Source: Clostridium putrefaciens
Lineage (GTDB): Bacteria; Bacillota; Clostridia; Clostridiales; Clostridiaceae
Assembly: GCF_900461105.1 (NCBI RefSeq)
Contig: NZ_UFWZ01000001.1
Coordinates: forward strand, 3,003,001-3,067,000
Direction of reading: 5' to 3'
Length of the DNA stretch: 64,000 nucleotides
This document shows, one piece after another, positions 1 to 8,360 of the stretch. Below the pieces are notes generated by a model, which was not told the DNA's origin, did not search any database, and was given only the letters and a program-made list of their open reading frames with translations. Numbering within the stretch: the stretch's first letter is position 1; every line of letters begins with the position of its first letter. The translations under genes and the position numbers were made by a program.

Positions 1-198
1 TGCTAACAAATACTTAGCTTTTATTGATATATGGTAAAATTAAGTTTGTTTACCAAATGACATATGATACATTCATAATGTAGTAAATTTATGAATATTA
101 GCTCTAATATATAAATTTAGAATGATATATTTAATGGGGACATCAAATGAATTTTAAAAAATCATCGGTAAGATATAGTATTTTTAGGAGGGCTTATT

Positions 199-435
199 TT
201 GAATAAATCTAAGAGTTTAAATATTTTATTCTTTTTAGAAAGTATTGTATTTTTAATTTTAAATATAACTTTATATGAATCTATCATACCAATACTAAGT
301 GTGATTCAAGCATATATTTATATTTGCTTTAGGCGTAAATTAAAAAATAAAAAATATATAGATAAAATATTTATTTTTACTGCGATTACTATCGTCCTAA
401 TTATATTTATTCAAGATTATACTAGATTGCATTAA
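199..435 (+). CDS. small hydrophobic membrane protein, hypothetical
   Basis: A 78-residue protein that I do not recognise. A TTG start is chosen because an AGGAGGG ribosome site lies 7 bases upstream. The sequence has three hydrophobic stretches (about residues 8-27, 28-43 and 56-72) separated by a basic loop rich in Arg/Lys (RRKLKNKK), so it is probably a small integral membrane protein with the basic loop in the cytoplasm. A good hairpin terminator follows about 60 bases after the stop, suggesting a single-gene transcript. No function can be inferred. Confidence 0.6.
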   Translation: MNKSKSLNILFFLESIVFLILNITLYESIIPILSVIQAYIYICFRRKLKNKKYIDKIFIFTAITIVLIIFIQDYTRLH

Positions 436-494
436 GTTAACTTTTTAAAAAGTAGTTACAAAACTTTCTATTTTTCTAATGAAATTGAACCAAT

Positions 495-535
495 AAAAAA
501 CAGTAGAAAGCCTCTAACCTTTCTACTGTTTTTTT
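495..535 (+). terminator. intrinsic terminator after the small membrane protein
   Basis: A perfect inverted repeat (AAAAAACAGTAGAAAG with CTTTCTACTGTTTTTT) around a short loop, followed by a T run on the plus strand. It is placed to end the 199-435 transcript. Confidence 0.85.
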
Positions 536-539
536 GTGA

Positions 540-816
540 TATTTTATCCGATGACTACCCGCTCTAATACTCCCATCGCACTCTGTGAAAGCGACTATCA
601 CCAAATCATAGATTGGGATATCTGCTTTTCTATCAAAGTGGGAGTAAAAATGCCCTCTGAAGCAAAGAACTCTGTTTATGCAGATCCTAATAATAGTCCT
701 ATTTGATAAATTAATACTGAAACAATATATGACATTACAAAATATGAAGACTACTCTTTGAATATAGTTTTTGATACTATAAATCTCAAAATAAAGCTAT
801 TATAATCTTCTACTAA
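540..816. other. gene-free stretch with nested hairpins, possible IS200/IS605-end-like remnant
   Basis: No convincing gene. The stretch is less AT-rich than its flanks and holds nested inverted repeats: TACTCCCA (568-575) with TGGGAGTA (639-646), enclosing CCAAATC/GATTGG (601-616). Structured ends of this general style occur at IS200/IS605 elements, but no transposase or TnpB reading frame is present here, so the assignment is only a guess. Confidence 0.25.
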
Positions 817-1509
817 CTAAATCATATTAAATAAAACACTATTTTCTTTATAAATGTGAATGAATAAGTCTTTTTCTAATAAGTGAAGCTTGTCATATGT
901 GAGTTTAAATGTAGTACATGCTCCTTTTGGTGCAGTAAAATCTCTTGTTACTTTTTCAAGTTCCTTTAATATGTCTCCCGCTGCATCATGCTCATCTTCT
1001 GTGTCTTTTATAAACTTATGAATTGCCTTTTTATACTTTTCATCCTTTGTTTCTTCATAGGCCTCAATTAAAGGGAAGAGATTTTCTTCTTCTTTTATTA
1101 AATGCTCTTCAAGTTCTATTTTTAGTGTTCCGAAAAGTCTATGAACCTTCATAAGTTCTTCTCCATGGTGGTTAAAATGAACTTTTAAAATTTTAAATAA
1201 CAATCCATCTATTTCTCTAAGTTCTCTTTTAGTGAAATTATGGTGAGTATCTATTATATTTTCTATTAACGCAGTAGGCTTTTCTTTTCTCCAATCCCTG
1301 TACTCTGAATTAGATTCTATAAATTTTTCATATTCTTCATTAAGTTTTTGTACTATTGCTTCCGTATTTAATCCCTTTTCCTCTAAGGCTTCTCCTAATG
1401 AATCATGTCCTCCACAGCAATAATCTACTTTTAGTTCATTAAATATTTCGCTTGATCTTGGGAATATCGAAACGACCTCTCCAAGTTTTTGATTTGCATT
1501 TATAATCAT
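817..1509 (-). CDS. ric: iron-sulfur cluster repair di-iron protein (RIC/ScdA/YtfE family)
   Basis: A 230-residue cytoplasmic di-iron protein that restores Fe-S clusters damaged by nitric oxide or oxygen. The N-terminal domain (about 1-60) is the DUF542/ScdA_N type with the Cys-Cys motif VDYCCGGHDSL. The rest is a four-helix hemerythrin-like domain whose iron-binding His/Glu residues are visible in DTHHNFTKRE, HFNHHGEE, EEHLIKEEENLFP and DTEDEHD. Length is normal for the family. The ATG has a GGAGGTAA site 9 bases upstream. It lies 103 bases downstream of fprA on the same strand, and the two probably form a nitrosative/oxidative-stress unit under the FNR-like operator in front of fprA. Confidence 0.92.
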   Translation of the reverse strand: MIINANQKLGEVVSIFPRSSEIFNELKVDYCCGGHDSLGEALEEKGLNTEAIVQKLNEEYEKFIESNSEYRDWRKEKPTALIENIIDTHHNFTKRELREIDGLLFKILKVHFNHHGEELMKVHRLFGTLKIELEEHLIKEEENLFPLIEAYEETKDEKYKKAIHKFIKDTEDEHDAAGDILKELEKVTRDFTAPKGACTTFKLTYDKLHLLEKDLFIHIYKENSVLFNMI

Positions 1510-1612
1510 ATTTATAATTACCTCCTTCTATAATTTAACTATAACTTTTCACAATAACTGATATCAAAGTATGAAAGTTATATCTTCACTTATGTTATTT
1601 AACTTTAATTTA

Positions 1613-2845
1613 TTAGATTGAATTTAATAACAAGTCCGCTACAAATTTTGATGCCTTTTCAATTTTGTTTATATCTTCAGTCTTTGGCGAGAATCTTACC
1701 CTTATTGGGAATTCTATATCTGTCATACCTGTTGATTTTATTATATTTGAAGTGCTTAAAACATTCATATTAGTTTCATTTAAATGATCTTGAACAACTT
1801 CAATTCCTTCTCCACTCCATCCATATGATCCAAATACCCCTGCAATTTTCCCTTGTAAGTTTATATCTTTAAGTTCTTTTATTGTATCCTCTAAACTTCC
1901 TATTGCATCTCCATATTTTGTTGATGTACCAACTAGTAACATATCTGTTCCTTCAATGGACTTTAAAGCCTCTTCTTTAGATACCTTATTTATATCCATA
2001 ATTTCAGTTACTATATTGTCTTTTTCAAGACTTTCTTTCATAATTAAAGCAATCTTTTTAGTATTGCTAGTCATTCCAGAGTATACGAACAACGCCTTTT
2101 TATTAGATTGTGTATTTTTACTCATATCGTCATATATGTTTATAAACTTTTTAACATCTTCTCTTAGAATAAACCCATGTGACGGTGCTATAATTTTTAT
2201 ATCTAAATCTTTGATCTTTTTTATCATATCTTGAACATATCTTCTATGTGGGTGCATTATTAACGTATAGTATCCAATGAAATCCGGTGTAATATCTTCC
2301 TTTGCTTCATCATTAAAATATTCATAATTAGCTACATGAGTACTGAATATATCACAAGGGAATAAAGTCTTATCTTCTTCGCAATAAGTTATCATTGTTT
2401 CTTCTGTATGAAGATAAGGTGTTTCTATAAATTTAAGTGTCTTTCCACCTATATCTAAACTATCTCCATCACCTACTACTAAAAATTCTCTAGTATGAAG
2501 CTTATACATTTCTTTTAACTCTTCTACTGCGAATTTAGTGCATACAACAACTGCATTTTTAGCCTTTGAAGCAAGGCTTCCAAGTGCCCCTGAGTGATCT
2601 GGTTCAGTATGATTTATTATAATATATTTAATATCTTCTAAGTTTATTATGCTCTTCAAATTTTCAGTATACTCTCTTGCAAAGGCCATATCTACAGTAT
2701 CAATTATTGTTGGCTTTTCTGTCATTAATAAATAACTATTATATGTTGTTCCCTTTGTTAGAGTTAATCTATGAAAAGGTACATCTCTATCATCCACTTT
2801 TCCTACCCAATAAGTCTTTTCATTAATCATTTTGAAGTTTTCCAT
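1613..2845 (-). CDS. fprA: flavodiiron protein (FprA; NO/O2 reductase)
   Basis: A 410-residue A-type flavoprotein. The N-terminal metallo-beta-lactamase-like domain carries the di-iron ligands (motif NHTEPDHSG near residue 80, later His in YLHTEET and PSHG). The C-terminal flavodoxin domain begins near residue 250 (LFVYSGMTSNTKKIA, FMN phosphate loop). The family reduces O2 to water or NO to N2O in the cytoplasm of anaerobes using reduced rubredoxin or a related donor. Length is that of the minimal FDP without a fused rubredoxin. An AGGAGG site precedes the ATG. The upstream region holds an FNR-type operator. It is followed by ric, another NO-defence gene. Confidence 0.93.
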   Translation of the reverse strand: MENFKMINEKTYWVGKVDDRDVPFHRLTLTKGTTYNSYLLMTEKPTIIDTVDMAFAREYTENLKSIINLEDIKYIIINHTEPDHSGALGSLASKAKNAVVVCTKFAVEELKEMYKLHTREFLVVGDGDSLDIGGKTLKFIETPYLHTEETMITYCEEDKTLFPCDIFSTHVANYEYFNDEAKEDITPDFIGYYTLIMHPHRRYVQDMIKKIKDLDIKIIAPSHGFILREDVKKFINIYDDMSKNTQSNKKALFVYSGMTSNTKKIALIMKESLEKDNIVTEIMDINKVSKEEALKSIEGTDMLLVGTSTKYGDAIGSLEDTIKELKDINLQGKIAGVFGSYGWSGEGIEVVQDHLNETNMNVLSTSNIIKSTGMTDIEFPIRVRFSPKTEDINKIEKASKFVADLLLNSI

Positions 2846-2940
2846 ATTAAATACCTCCTAGTGTATTAGTTATTTATATTTATTTATCAAAATTCTTATT
2901 TATCTGTTTATTTATTTATCTTGTCTCTTACTATGTCTTA

Positions 2941-2982
2941 ATTCTATATCTGTTCCTACTTTTAAAATATGATTCAAATCAC
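2941..2982 (-). promoter_or_regulatory. FNR-type operator and -10 element upstream of fprA
   Basis: On the minus strand the sequence GTGAT-TTGA-ATCAT (2969-2982) contains the perfect palindrome TGAT-N4-ATCA, the core of the FNR consensus. A -10-like TAGAAT lies at 2941-2946. If that hexamer is at -12 to -7, transcription starts near 2934 and the operator is centred at -41.5, the standard class-II activator position. The adjacent regulator gene carries the matching recognition helix. Seen in sequence; function is inferred. Confidence 0.6.
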
Positions 2983-3008
2983 AGTTTTAAAAACTTATAA
3001 TAAATAAC

Positions 3009-3066
3009 TTAAAAGGCAGTCCACATAAATTGTATTTAAATACAATTTGCGTGTACTGCCTTTTAA
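3009..3066 (-). terminator. intrinsic terminator after the FNR-like regulator gene
   Basis: Inverted repeat with AAAAGGCAGT paired to ACTGCCTTTT, and an inner AAATTGTATTTAAATACAATTT palindrome. T-rich flanks lie on both sides. It ends the minus-strand gene whose stop is at 3078. Confidence 0.7.
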
Positions 3067-3077
3067 TCTATCTTATT

Positions 3078-3788
3078 TTATTCTACATATTTTCTAAGCG
3101 ACTTCTCATCTTTTATTATTAAGATCTTATTCCCGATAAAATCTATTATATTTAGTTCCTCAAATACGCTAAGCTTTCTACTTATAGTTTCTCTCGTTAT
3201 TCCACAGTAATTTGCCATCTCTTCTCTATTTATAGGAAGTTCTATTTTTATACCATCTTTAGTGGCTTTACCATATCTTTCGCTAAACTCTAGTATCATA
3301 TGAGCAATTCTTATTTCTGCGTCATTTGTAGCCAAGTTTTGAGCTAAGTTCTCTGCACTTGTTAGCTTCTTTGCAACTTCTTTTAATATCTTTAGAGAAA
3401 TCTCAGGATTCCTTATTAAAATATAGTCCATATCTTTTTTTGAAATAGTACAAATCTTTACATTAGAAATGGCATATCCTGAGAAGTTATACCTTTCCTC
3501 ATCATTAAATAAGTTTAACTCACCAAAAAAGTCACCACTAGAAAGTATATGAACTATTTGTTCCTTCCCATCTTTAGTTATCTTTGAAAGTTTCACCTTT
3601 CCTTCGTTTATTATAAATAAGGTATCCGAACTCTCGCCTTCATAACAAAGTGCCTCTCCTTTTTTGAACTGAAGATGACCTGTCATGGTTATTATCTTTC
3701 TTAACTCATCATCAGATAAAAATGAAAATATGGGTACCTTTTTAGCACATAATTTACTCATGCAACTATCACAGCTATACTTACTCAT
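3078..3788 (-). CDS. Crp/Fnr-family transcriptional regulator with FNR-type recognition helix
   Basis: A 236-residue regulator. The ATG at 3788 is chosen because CAGGAGGTG lies just upstream; a longer frame has no such site. Near the N-terminus are three close cysteines (C6, C9, C14), followed by a cyclic-nucleotide-binding-like beta-roll (about 20-130), a dimer helix and a winged HTH. The recognition helix reads GITRETISRKL (196-206), with the E-T-I-S-R spacing that in FNR contacts TTGAT half-sites. The cysteine cluster could hold an Fe-S cluster, but this is unproven. It sits directly upstream of fprA, whose promoter carries a TGAT-N4-ATCA site, so it probably activates fprA-ric. HcpR or Crp-like alternatives are possible. 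Confidence 0.85.
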   Translation of the reverse strand: MSKYSCDSCMSKLCAKKVPIFSFLSDDELRKIITMTGHLQFKKGEALCYEGESSDTLFIINEGKVKLSKITKDGKEQIVHILSSGDFFGELNLFNDEERYNFSGYAISNVKICTISKKDMDYILIRNPEISLKILKEVAKKLTSAENLAQNLATNDAEIRIAHMILEFSERYGKATKDGIKIELPINREEMANYCGITRETISRKLSVFEELNIIDFIGNKILIIKDEKSLRKYVE

Positions 3789-3848
3789 TAAAGCACCTCC
3801 TGACCTTATAAAATTCATTCGACTTTATATATCACTTCTTAAACCTTA

Positions 3849-4607
3849 TTATAATTGTATCTTAAGCTCTACAGGACAGTGATCCGATCCTAAAACTTCG
3901 CTGTGTATATCTGCTCCTACTAATCTTTCTTGAAGCCTTTTGGATACACAAAAGTAATCAATTCTCCATCCTGCATTATTTTCTCTAGCTTTAAATCTAT
4001 AAGACCACCAAGAATATGCGCCTTCTTTATTTGGATAAAAGTATCTATATGTATCTATAAATCCACTTCCAATAAAACTTGTGAATTTACCTCTTTCTTC
4101 ATCACTAAAACCTGGATTCTTGCTATTATTTTTAGGGTTCTTTAAATCTATTTCATTATGTGCAACATTTAAATCACCACAAATTATAACAGGCTTCTTT
4201 TCATCAAGCTTCTTTATATATTCTCTAAAGTCATCCTCCCATTGCATTCTATAAGTAAGCCTTGCAAGTTCTGGCTTTGAATTTGGAGTATATACTGTTA
4301 CCATATAAAAATCATCATATTCTAATGTTATAACTCTTCCTTCTGTATCATGCTCTTCTATACCTAGACCATAAAGTACTGAAATAGGCTCTTCTTTGGT
4401 GAAGATGGCAGTTCCTGAATAGCCCTTCTTTTCAGCGTAATTCCAATACTGATGATATCCTTCAAGATTTAAATCTATTTGTCCTTCTTGAAGCTTACTT
4501 TCTTGTATACAAAATATATCCGCATCCATTGCATTAAAGTAATCTAAAAAACCTTTCTTAACACAAGCCCTTATACCATTAACGTTCCATGAAATTATTC
4601 TCTTCAT
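3849..4607 (-). CDS. xth: exodeoxyribonuclease III (AP endonuclease, ExoA/Xth family)
   Basis: A 252-residue Mg-dependent base-excision-repair nuclease that cleaves at abasic sites and trims 3' ends. Family motifs in order: WNVNGIRA (residues 7-14), IQESKLQ (metal-binding Glu), VYTPNS with catalytic Tyr, GDLNVAHNEID (catalytic Asp/Asn), GWRIDYF and GSDHCPV (catalytic His at the C-terminus). Length is typical. The ATG follows GAGAGGTAA. Its stop is about 60 bases upstream of the regulator start, so the two genes may be cotranscribed. Confidence 0.95.
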   Translation of the reverse strand: MKRIISWNVNGIRACVKKGFLDYFNAMDADIFCIQESKLQEGQIDLNLEGYHQYWNYAEKKGYSGTAIFTKEEPISVLYGLGIEEHDTEGRVITLEYDDFYMVTVYTPNSKPELARLTYRMQWEDDFREYIKKLDEKKPVIICGDLNVAHNEIDLKNPKNNSKNPGFSDEERGKFTSFIGSGFIDTYRYFYPNKEGAYSWWSYRFKARENNAGWRIDYFCVSKRLQERLVGADIHSEVLGSDHCPVELKIQL

Positions 4608-4762
4608 TTAAATTACCTCTCTTTTCTTAATACTACGCTATATTAACGCTTTATAACTATTAAATATATTGTACCATTAATCTTAAGTTCCACCTAGATA
4701 GTAATAATAAGTTTTAAAAAGTAATTGATATTAATGTATTACTTTCAATTTAAAAATATTAA

Positions 4763-4803
4763 AAAGAGACTATGTCAAAATAATACTTTGAGATAGTCTC
4801 TTA
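4763..4803 (-). terminator. intrinsic terminator after the 2-hydroxycarboxylate transporter gene
   Basis: AAGAGACTAT paired with ATAGTCTCTT, and a T-rich tail on the minus strand. It lies 57 bases past the transporter stop. Confidence 0.75.
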
Positions 4804-4859
4804 AATCAACTAAATTATTAATCCTATAGTTATCTCATATATCAAATATGTTATAATTT

Positions 4860-6155
4860 CTAAAGAATAAGTTTTAATATAACACTAGCCAGTATCATTA
4901 TAAATGCTCCTCCAAGTCTTGAAGATATCTGAGCAAAAGGCATAAGTTCCATTCTTTTGGAAGCAGATAGTACTGCTACATCTCCTGTTCCTCCCATGTT
5001 AGCCATGCAAAGTCCAGCAGTTATTGAAGCTTCTATTGGGTAGAACCCCACAAGCTTTCCAACAACTCCAGATCCTAGAGCGGCTCCTATAACTGTTGCT
5101 CCTACAAGAAGTAAATATTGAAGTGTCATTGCATCTATCACTTGAGCTAAGTTAGTATATGCAACACCTATCCCTACCAAAAGTACACCTGTAAGATTTC
5201 CCATTACAAATTGAAACCATTGAAAGCATGCAACTTCATATTTTCTAGGCATAATACCAAGTGCTTTTACTGCAGCTACAGATATAATCATCCAAGCATA
5301 AGGATGAATAGCTGGGAAGAACCTCCCTATTATATTTCCCCATAGAAAGAATATACCAGATATTAAAAGTCCTATGGCCATAAGCTTATAATCTATAGGA
5401 TTATCCTCTTGCTTTTCCACAATAACGTCTTCATTTATACTCATAAGCTTACCATTTCCAGTAAGTGAAGGTTTGACCTTTCCAAGTTTATCAAGAAGAC
5501 CACCAACAACTATTGCTAATGAGTTCCCAAGCGCTACAGCTGGAACCATAATTGATAGCATCTCCTTTGGATCCTTTTGAAGTGTTGATCCAAATATCTT
5601 TGCTAAAGGAACTGCGCCAGCTCCCATACCCCCTCCCATTATTGGGATCCCTATATAAAGTATGGCTTCTTTTGCTCCATATCCTATAATCGCTCCTAAA
5701 ATACCTACAAAACTGATAGCCACCACTACACCACCTAAAATTGCTGGTAGATATCTTACTGCAGCCTTAATTAACAATTCTCTATTCATGCCTAGTATAC
5801 TTCCTGTTATTAATGCTGCTATATAAAAATCAAGAAAACCTTCTCCTGTCATAAAGTTTGTCATAATATCAGTAGCATATTTAGGAAACACCCCATACAT
5901 CACCAAAGCCGCTGATCCAAAAATTATTACAATCGGGCCTCCTCCAAAATAATCTTTAATAATAGGTAAATGATTACCTATTTCTCCAAGCAATGCTCCT
6001 ACTATTATCATTAATGGGAACGCCCCCACCATACCTTTAGGCAATACTTCTAAGTAAGTAGCAATAAGCACAACCAAGGATAGTAATAGAAATACAGAAA
6101 GACTTAATCCCATAATTCTATATTCTGATTTAAAGCTTGTAACCTTTTGTTTCAT
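4860..6155 (-). CDS. 2-hydroxycarboxylate (citrate/malate):cation symporter, CitS/MaeN family
   Basis: A 431-residue polytopic membrane protein with about 11-12 hydrophobic segments. Two 2HCT signature loops are visible: GIPIMGGGMGAGAVPL near residue 170 and GLCMANMGGTGDVAVL near residue 385, the re-entrant loops of the CitS fold. The family takes up citrate, malate or related acids with Na+ or H+. Malate is plausible because a malic enzyme gene lies elsewhere in the window, but substrate cannot be read from the sequence. Start ATG with AGGAGGG site. It appears monocistronic, with a terminator downstream. Confidence 0.88.
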   Translation of the reverse strand: MKQKVTSFKSEYRIMGLSLSVFLLLSLVVLIATYLEVLPKGMVGAFPLMIIVGALLGEIGNHLPIIKDYFGGGPIVIIFGSAALVMYGVFPKYATDIMTNFMTGEGFLDFYIAALITGSILGMNRELLIKAAVRYLPAILGGVVVAISFVGILGAIIGYGAKEAILYIGIPIMGGGMGAGAVPLAKIFGSTLQKDPKEMLSIMVPAVALGNSLAIVVGGLLDKLGKVKPSLTGNGKLMSINEDVIVEKQEDNPIDYKLMAIGLLISGIFFLWGNIIGRFFPAIHPYAWMIISVAAVKALGIMPRKYEVACFQWFQFVMGNLTGVLLVGIGVAYTNLAQVIDAMTLQYLLLVGATVIGAALGSGVVGKLVGFYPIEASITAGLCMANMGGTGDVAVLSASKRMELMPFAQISSRLGGAFIMILASVILKLIL

Positions 6156-6327
6156 TTAGCATCCCTCCTATTGTATATGTTTTCTTTTATTATAAAACAT
6201 ATTCTATGAAAAATGTACCTTTGTAAAAAGTAAAGTTTTAATATTTTGTTCTTAATTTAGATGAATACCATCACAAGGTTGCTAGAATGACCAATGTTAT
6301 TCACCATCTTAACTTAATCTAGGTAAT

Positions 6328-6376
6328 AAATGCGGTGCCTATACTTATTAATTTAAGTATAGGCACCGCATTTTTA
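6328..6376 (+). terminator. orphan terminator-like hairpin in a divergent intergenic region
   Basis: A perfect 20-bp stem (AAATGCGGTGCCTATACTTA and its complement) followed by TTTTTATTTT on the plus strand. No plus-strand gene ends upstream of it. It may end a small RNA, or insulate gap from upstream transcription. Confidence 0.7.
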
Positions 6377-6386
6377 TTTTATACTC

Positions 6387-6415
6387 TTGACAAGTATGAT
6401 GTTTATTGTTATAAA
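6387..6415 (+). promoter_or_regulatory. sigma-A promoter for gap
   Basis: TTGACA at 6387-6392, a 17-base spacer and TATAAA at 6410-6415. Transcription would begin near 6422, about 90 bases before the gap start. Confidence 0.75.
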
Positions 6416-6513
6416 TAGTATAACACATATAATTGTTTTGTAGCATATATGATATACTATATACACTAGTAAGTTAGTTGTTATACATTAATAATCATAT
6501 AGGGGGAAGTAAT

Positions 6514-7560
6514 ATGTCTATAAGAGTCGCTATTAATGGTTTTGGTAGAATAGGGAGATCTGTGCTTAGAATTGCAGAGGATAGATTAAGCGAGGATATT
6601 GAAATAGTTGCTATTAATGCAAGAGCTGATAGTGAAACCTTAGCTCATCTTTTTAAATATGATTCTTGCTATGGTAAATTTAATGGAACTATTGAAAGTA
6701 CAGACGATACGTTAATTGTAAACGATAAACACATAAAGATATGTAGGGAAAGTGATCCAGAAAATTTACCTTGGGAAGCCTTAGGTGTAGATATTGTAAT
6801 AGAATCTACTGGAATATTCAAAAAGAAAAAGGACCTTTTAAAGCATATAAAGGCTGGAGCTAAAAAAGTAATATTAACAGCACCAGGAAAAGATGAAGAT
6901 ATAACTATAGTTATGGGTGTTAACGAGGAAGATTTAAACATTAAAACTCATACTATAATATCAAATGCTTCTTGTACTACAAACTGCCTTGCACCCTTTG
7001 CAAAGGTTTTAGATGACAGCTTTGGTATTGTTAAAGGCCTAATGACAACTATTCATTCTTATACAAATGACCAACAGTTACTAGATAAGACTCATAAGGA
7101 TTTAAGAAGAGCAAGATCTGCTGGTGAATCTATAATTCCAACAACAACAGGTGCTGCAAAAGCTGTAGGAAAGGTACTCCCAAATCTTAAGGGGAAGTTA
7201 AATGGATTCTCATTAAGAGTTCCTACTGTTACCGTGTCAATAACAGACCTTGTCTGTGAGCTTTCAAAAGATGTAACAGTTGAAGATGTAAATAATGCAT
7301 TAAAGAAAGCTTCCATGGGTTCTATGAAAGGTATACTTGGATATTCAGAGGAGCCTTTAGTATCTATTGATTATAGGCAAGATGATAGGTCTTCAATAAT
7401 AGATGGGCTTTCCACCATGGTAATGGACGGCAACCTTGTGAAGGTTGTTTCATGGTACGACAACGAATGGGGATATTCATGTAGAACAGTAGACCTCGTA
7501 AATTTTACTGCAGCTAAAATGGAAAATGCTAATAAAGATAATGTCAATATAGCAATTTAA
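6514..7560 (+). CDS. gap: type I glyceraldehyde-3-phosphate dehydrogenase, GapB-like
   Basis: A 348-residue phosphorylating GAPDH. The start at 6514 is chosen for its GGGGGAAG ribosome site and because INGFGRIGR then sits at the usual N-terminal place. The catalytic motif SNASCTTNCLAP is intact. In the cofactor loop the usual AsnAsp-Leu-Thr is replaced by AINARADSETLAHL, which resembles the NADP-preferring anabolic GapB of Bacillus more than NAD-specific GapA. NADP use and a gluconeogenic or NADPH-generating role are inferred from this. It is not grouped with pgk/tpi as the glycolytic gap usually is; it stands alone with its own promoter and terminator. Confidence 0.92.
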   Translation: MSIRVAINGFGRIGRSVLRIAEDRLSEDIEIVAINARADSETLAHLFKYDSCYGKFNGTIESTDDTLIVNDKHIKICRESDPENLPWEALGVDIVIESTGIFKKKKDLLKHIKAGAKKVILTAPGKDEDITIVMGVNEEDLNIKTHTIISNASCTTNCLAPFAKVLDDSFGIVKGLMTTIHSYTNDQQLLDKTHKDLRRARSAGESIIPTTTGAAKAVGKVLPNLKGKLNGFSLRVPTVTVSITDLVCELSKDVTVEDVNNALKKASMGSMKGILGYSEEPLVSIDYRQDDRSSIIDGLSTMVMDGNLVKVVSWYDNEWGYSCRTVDLVNFTAAKMENANKDNVNIAI

Positions 7561-7652
7561 TATAGAAATTAAGCACTCTATTTAAGATAAAATAGACAAG
7601 TCTAGCTTTAGACTGTTAAATTTATACCTATATTAAAATATTATACAAATCT

Positions 7653-7702
7653 TAAAACACCACCTTAACTTTGATTAGTCTACGTTAAGGTAGTGTTTTA
7701 AT
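7653..7702. terminator. bidirectional terminator between gap and the flavin reductase gene
   Basis: AAAACACCACCTTAAC pairs with GTTAAGGTAGTGTTTT (one mismatch), with A/T runs on both flanks. It serves the two convergent genes. Confidence 0.8.
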
Positions 7703-7715
7703 TTATTTGAAAAAA

Positions 7716-8312
7716 TTACTCTTTACTTATTGGCTTCTTTTTCTTTTTCTTTCTTTGTATAGAATATCCAAAGCTTCCTAAAGGCCTATTATCAAGTGCA
7801 AAATACTCACCATGAGAATATGCTATAAGGTTAGCTCTTTCAAGGCAAATCTTATCCGTATCATCTATTACCTCTTCATCTACCGAAATAGATACTACCT
7901 CTGCTAAAAACAAATCATGACTTCCTAAGGCTGTAACACTCTTAACCTTGCACTCTATATTAACAGGACAATCTGATAGAGATGGTGCTAAGACCTTTTG
8001 AGACTCTTCTGTATTAAGATTAAGCTTATCAATCTTATCTACCTTACGTCCTGACATAACTCCACAGTAATCAACTATCCTTGTCATTGAAACATTAGGT
8101 AGGTTAATTACAAACTCTTCAGTTTCTTTTATATAATCATAAGATAATCTTTCAGGTCTAATAGCTACAGTAACCATAGGAGGCCTAGTACAGGCTGTAC
8201 CTACCCATCCCACTGTAAAGACATTTGTCTTACCTTCTTTGTTTTGAGTAGTTATTAAAACTACTGGCACTGGATTTAATATAGCACTAGCCTTAAATAT
8301 CCTTTTTGTCAT
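7716..8312 (-). CDS. flavin reductase-like FMN-binding protein
   Basis: A 198-residue protein of the flavin reductase-like (split-barrel FMN-binding) family. Motifs include PVPVVLITTQ near the N-terminus, NVFTVGWVGTACTRPPMVTVAIRP (FMN phosphate region) and FVINLP. Clostridial relatives are flavoredoxin-like and reduce or bind FMN in the cytoplasm; the partner is unknown. The ATG at 8312 has GAAAGGAAA upstream; a longer frame lacks a site. The C-terminus is a striking lysine run (RKKKKKKP). It lies about 50 bases downstream of the DUF1846 gene on the same strand and may be cotranscribed. Confidence 0.85.
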   Translation of the reverse strand: MTKRIFKASAILNPVPVVLITTQNKEGKTNVFTVGWVGTACTRPPMVTVAIRPERLSYDYIKETEEFVINLPNVSMTRIVDYCGVMSGRKVDKIDKLNLNTEESQKVLAPSLSDCPVNIECKVKSVTALGSHDLFLAEVVSISVDEEVIDDTDKICLERANLIAYSHGEYFALDNRPLGSFGYSIQRKKKKKKPISKE

Positions 8313-8360
8313 ATTATGTTTCCTTTCTCTTAACTTATTAACAAACATTTAAAGTCTATA

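Larger units (their letters stand above)
6156..6513. other. divergent intergenic region between the transporter and gap
   Basis: No gene. It contains a strong terminator-like hairpin (6328-6376) and the gap promoter (6387-6415); both are listed separately. The 170 bases before the hairpin show no reading frame and could hold a short untranslated RNA. Confidence 0.5.

Noticed and set aside
1510..1612. TGATATCA palindrome upstream of ric as a second FNR site
   Set aside because: The half-sites touch without the four-base spacer required for an FNR-type site.
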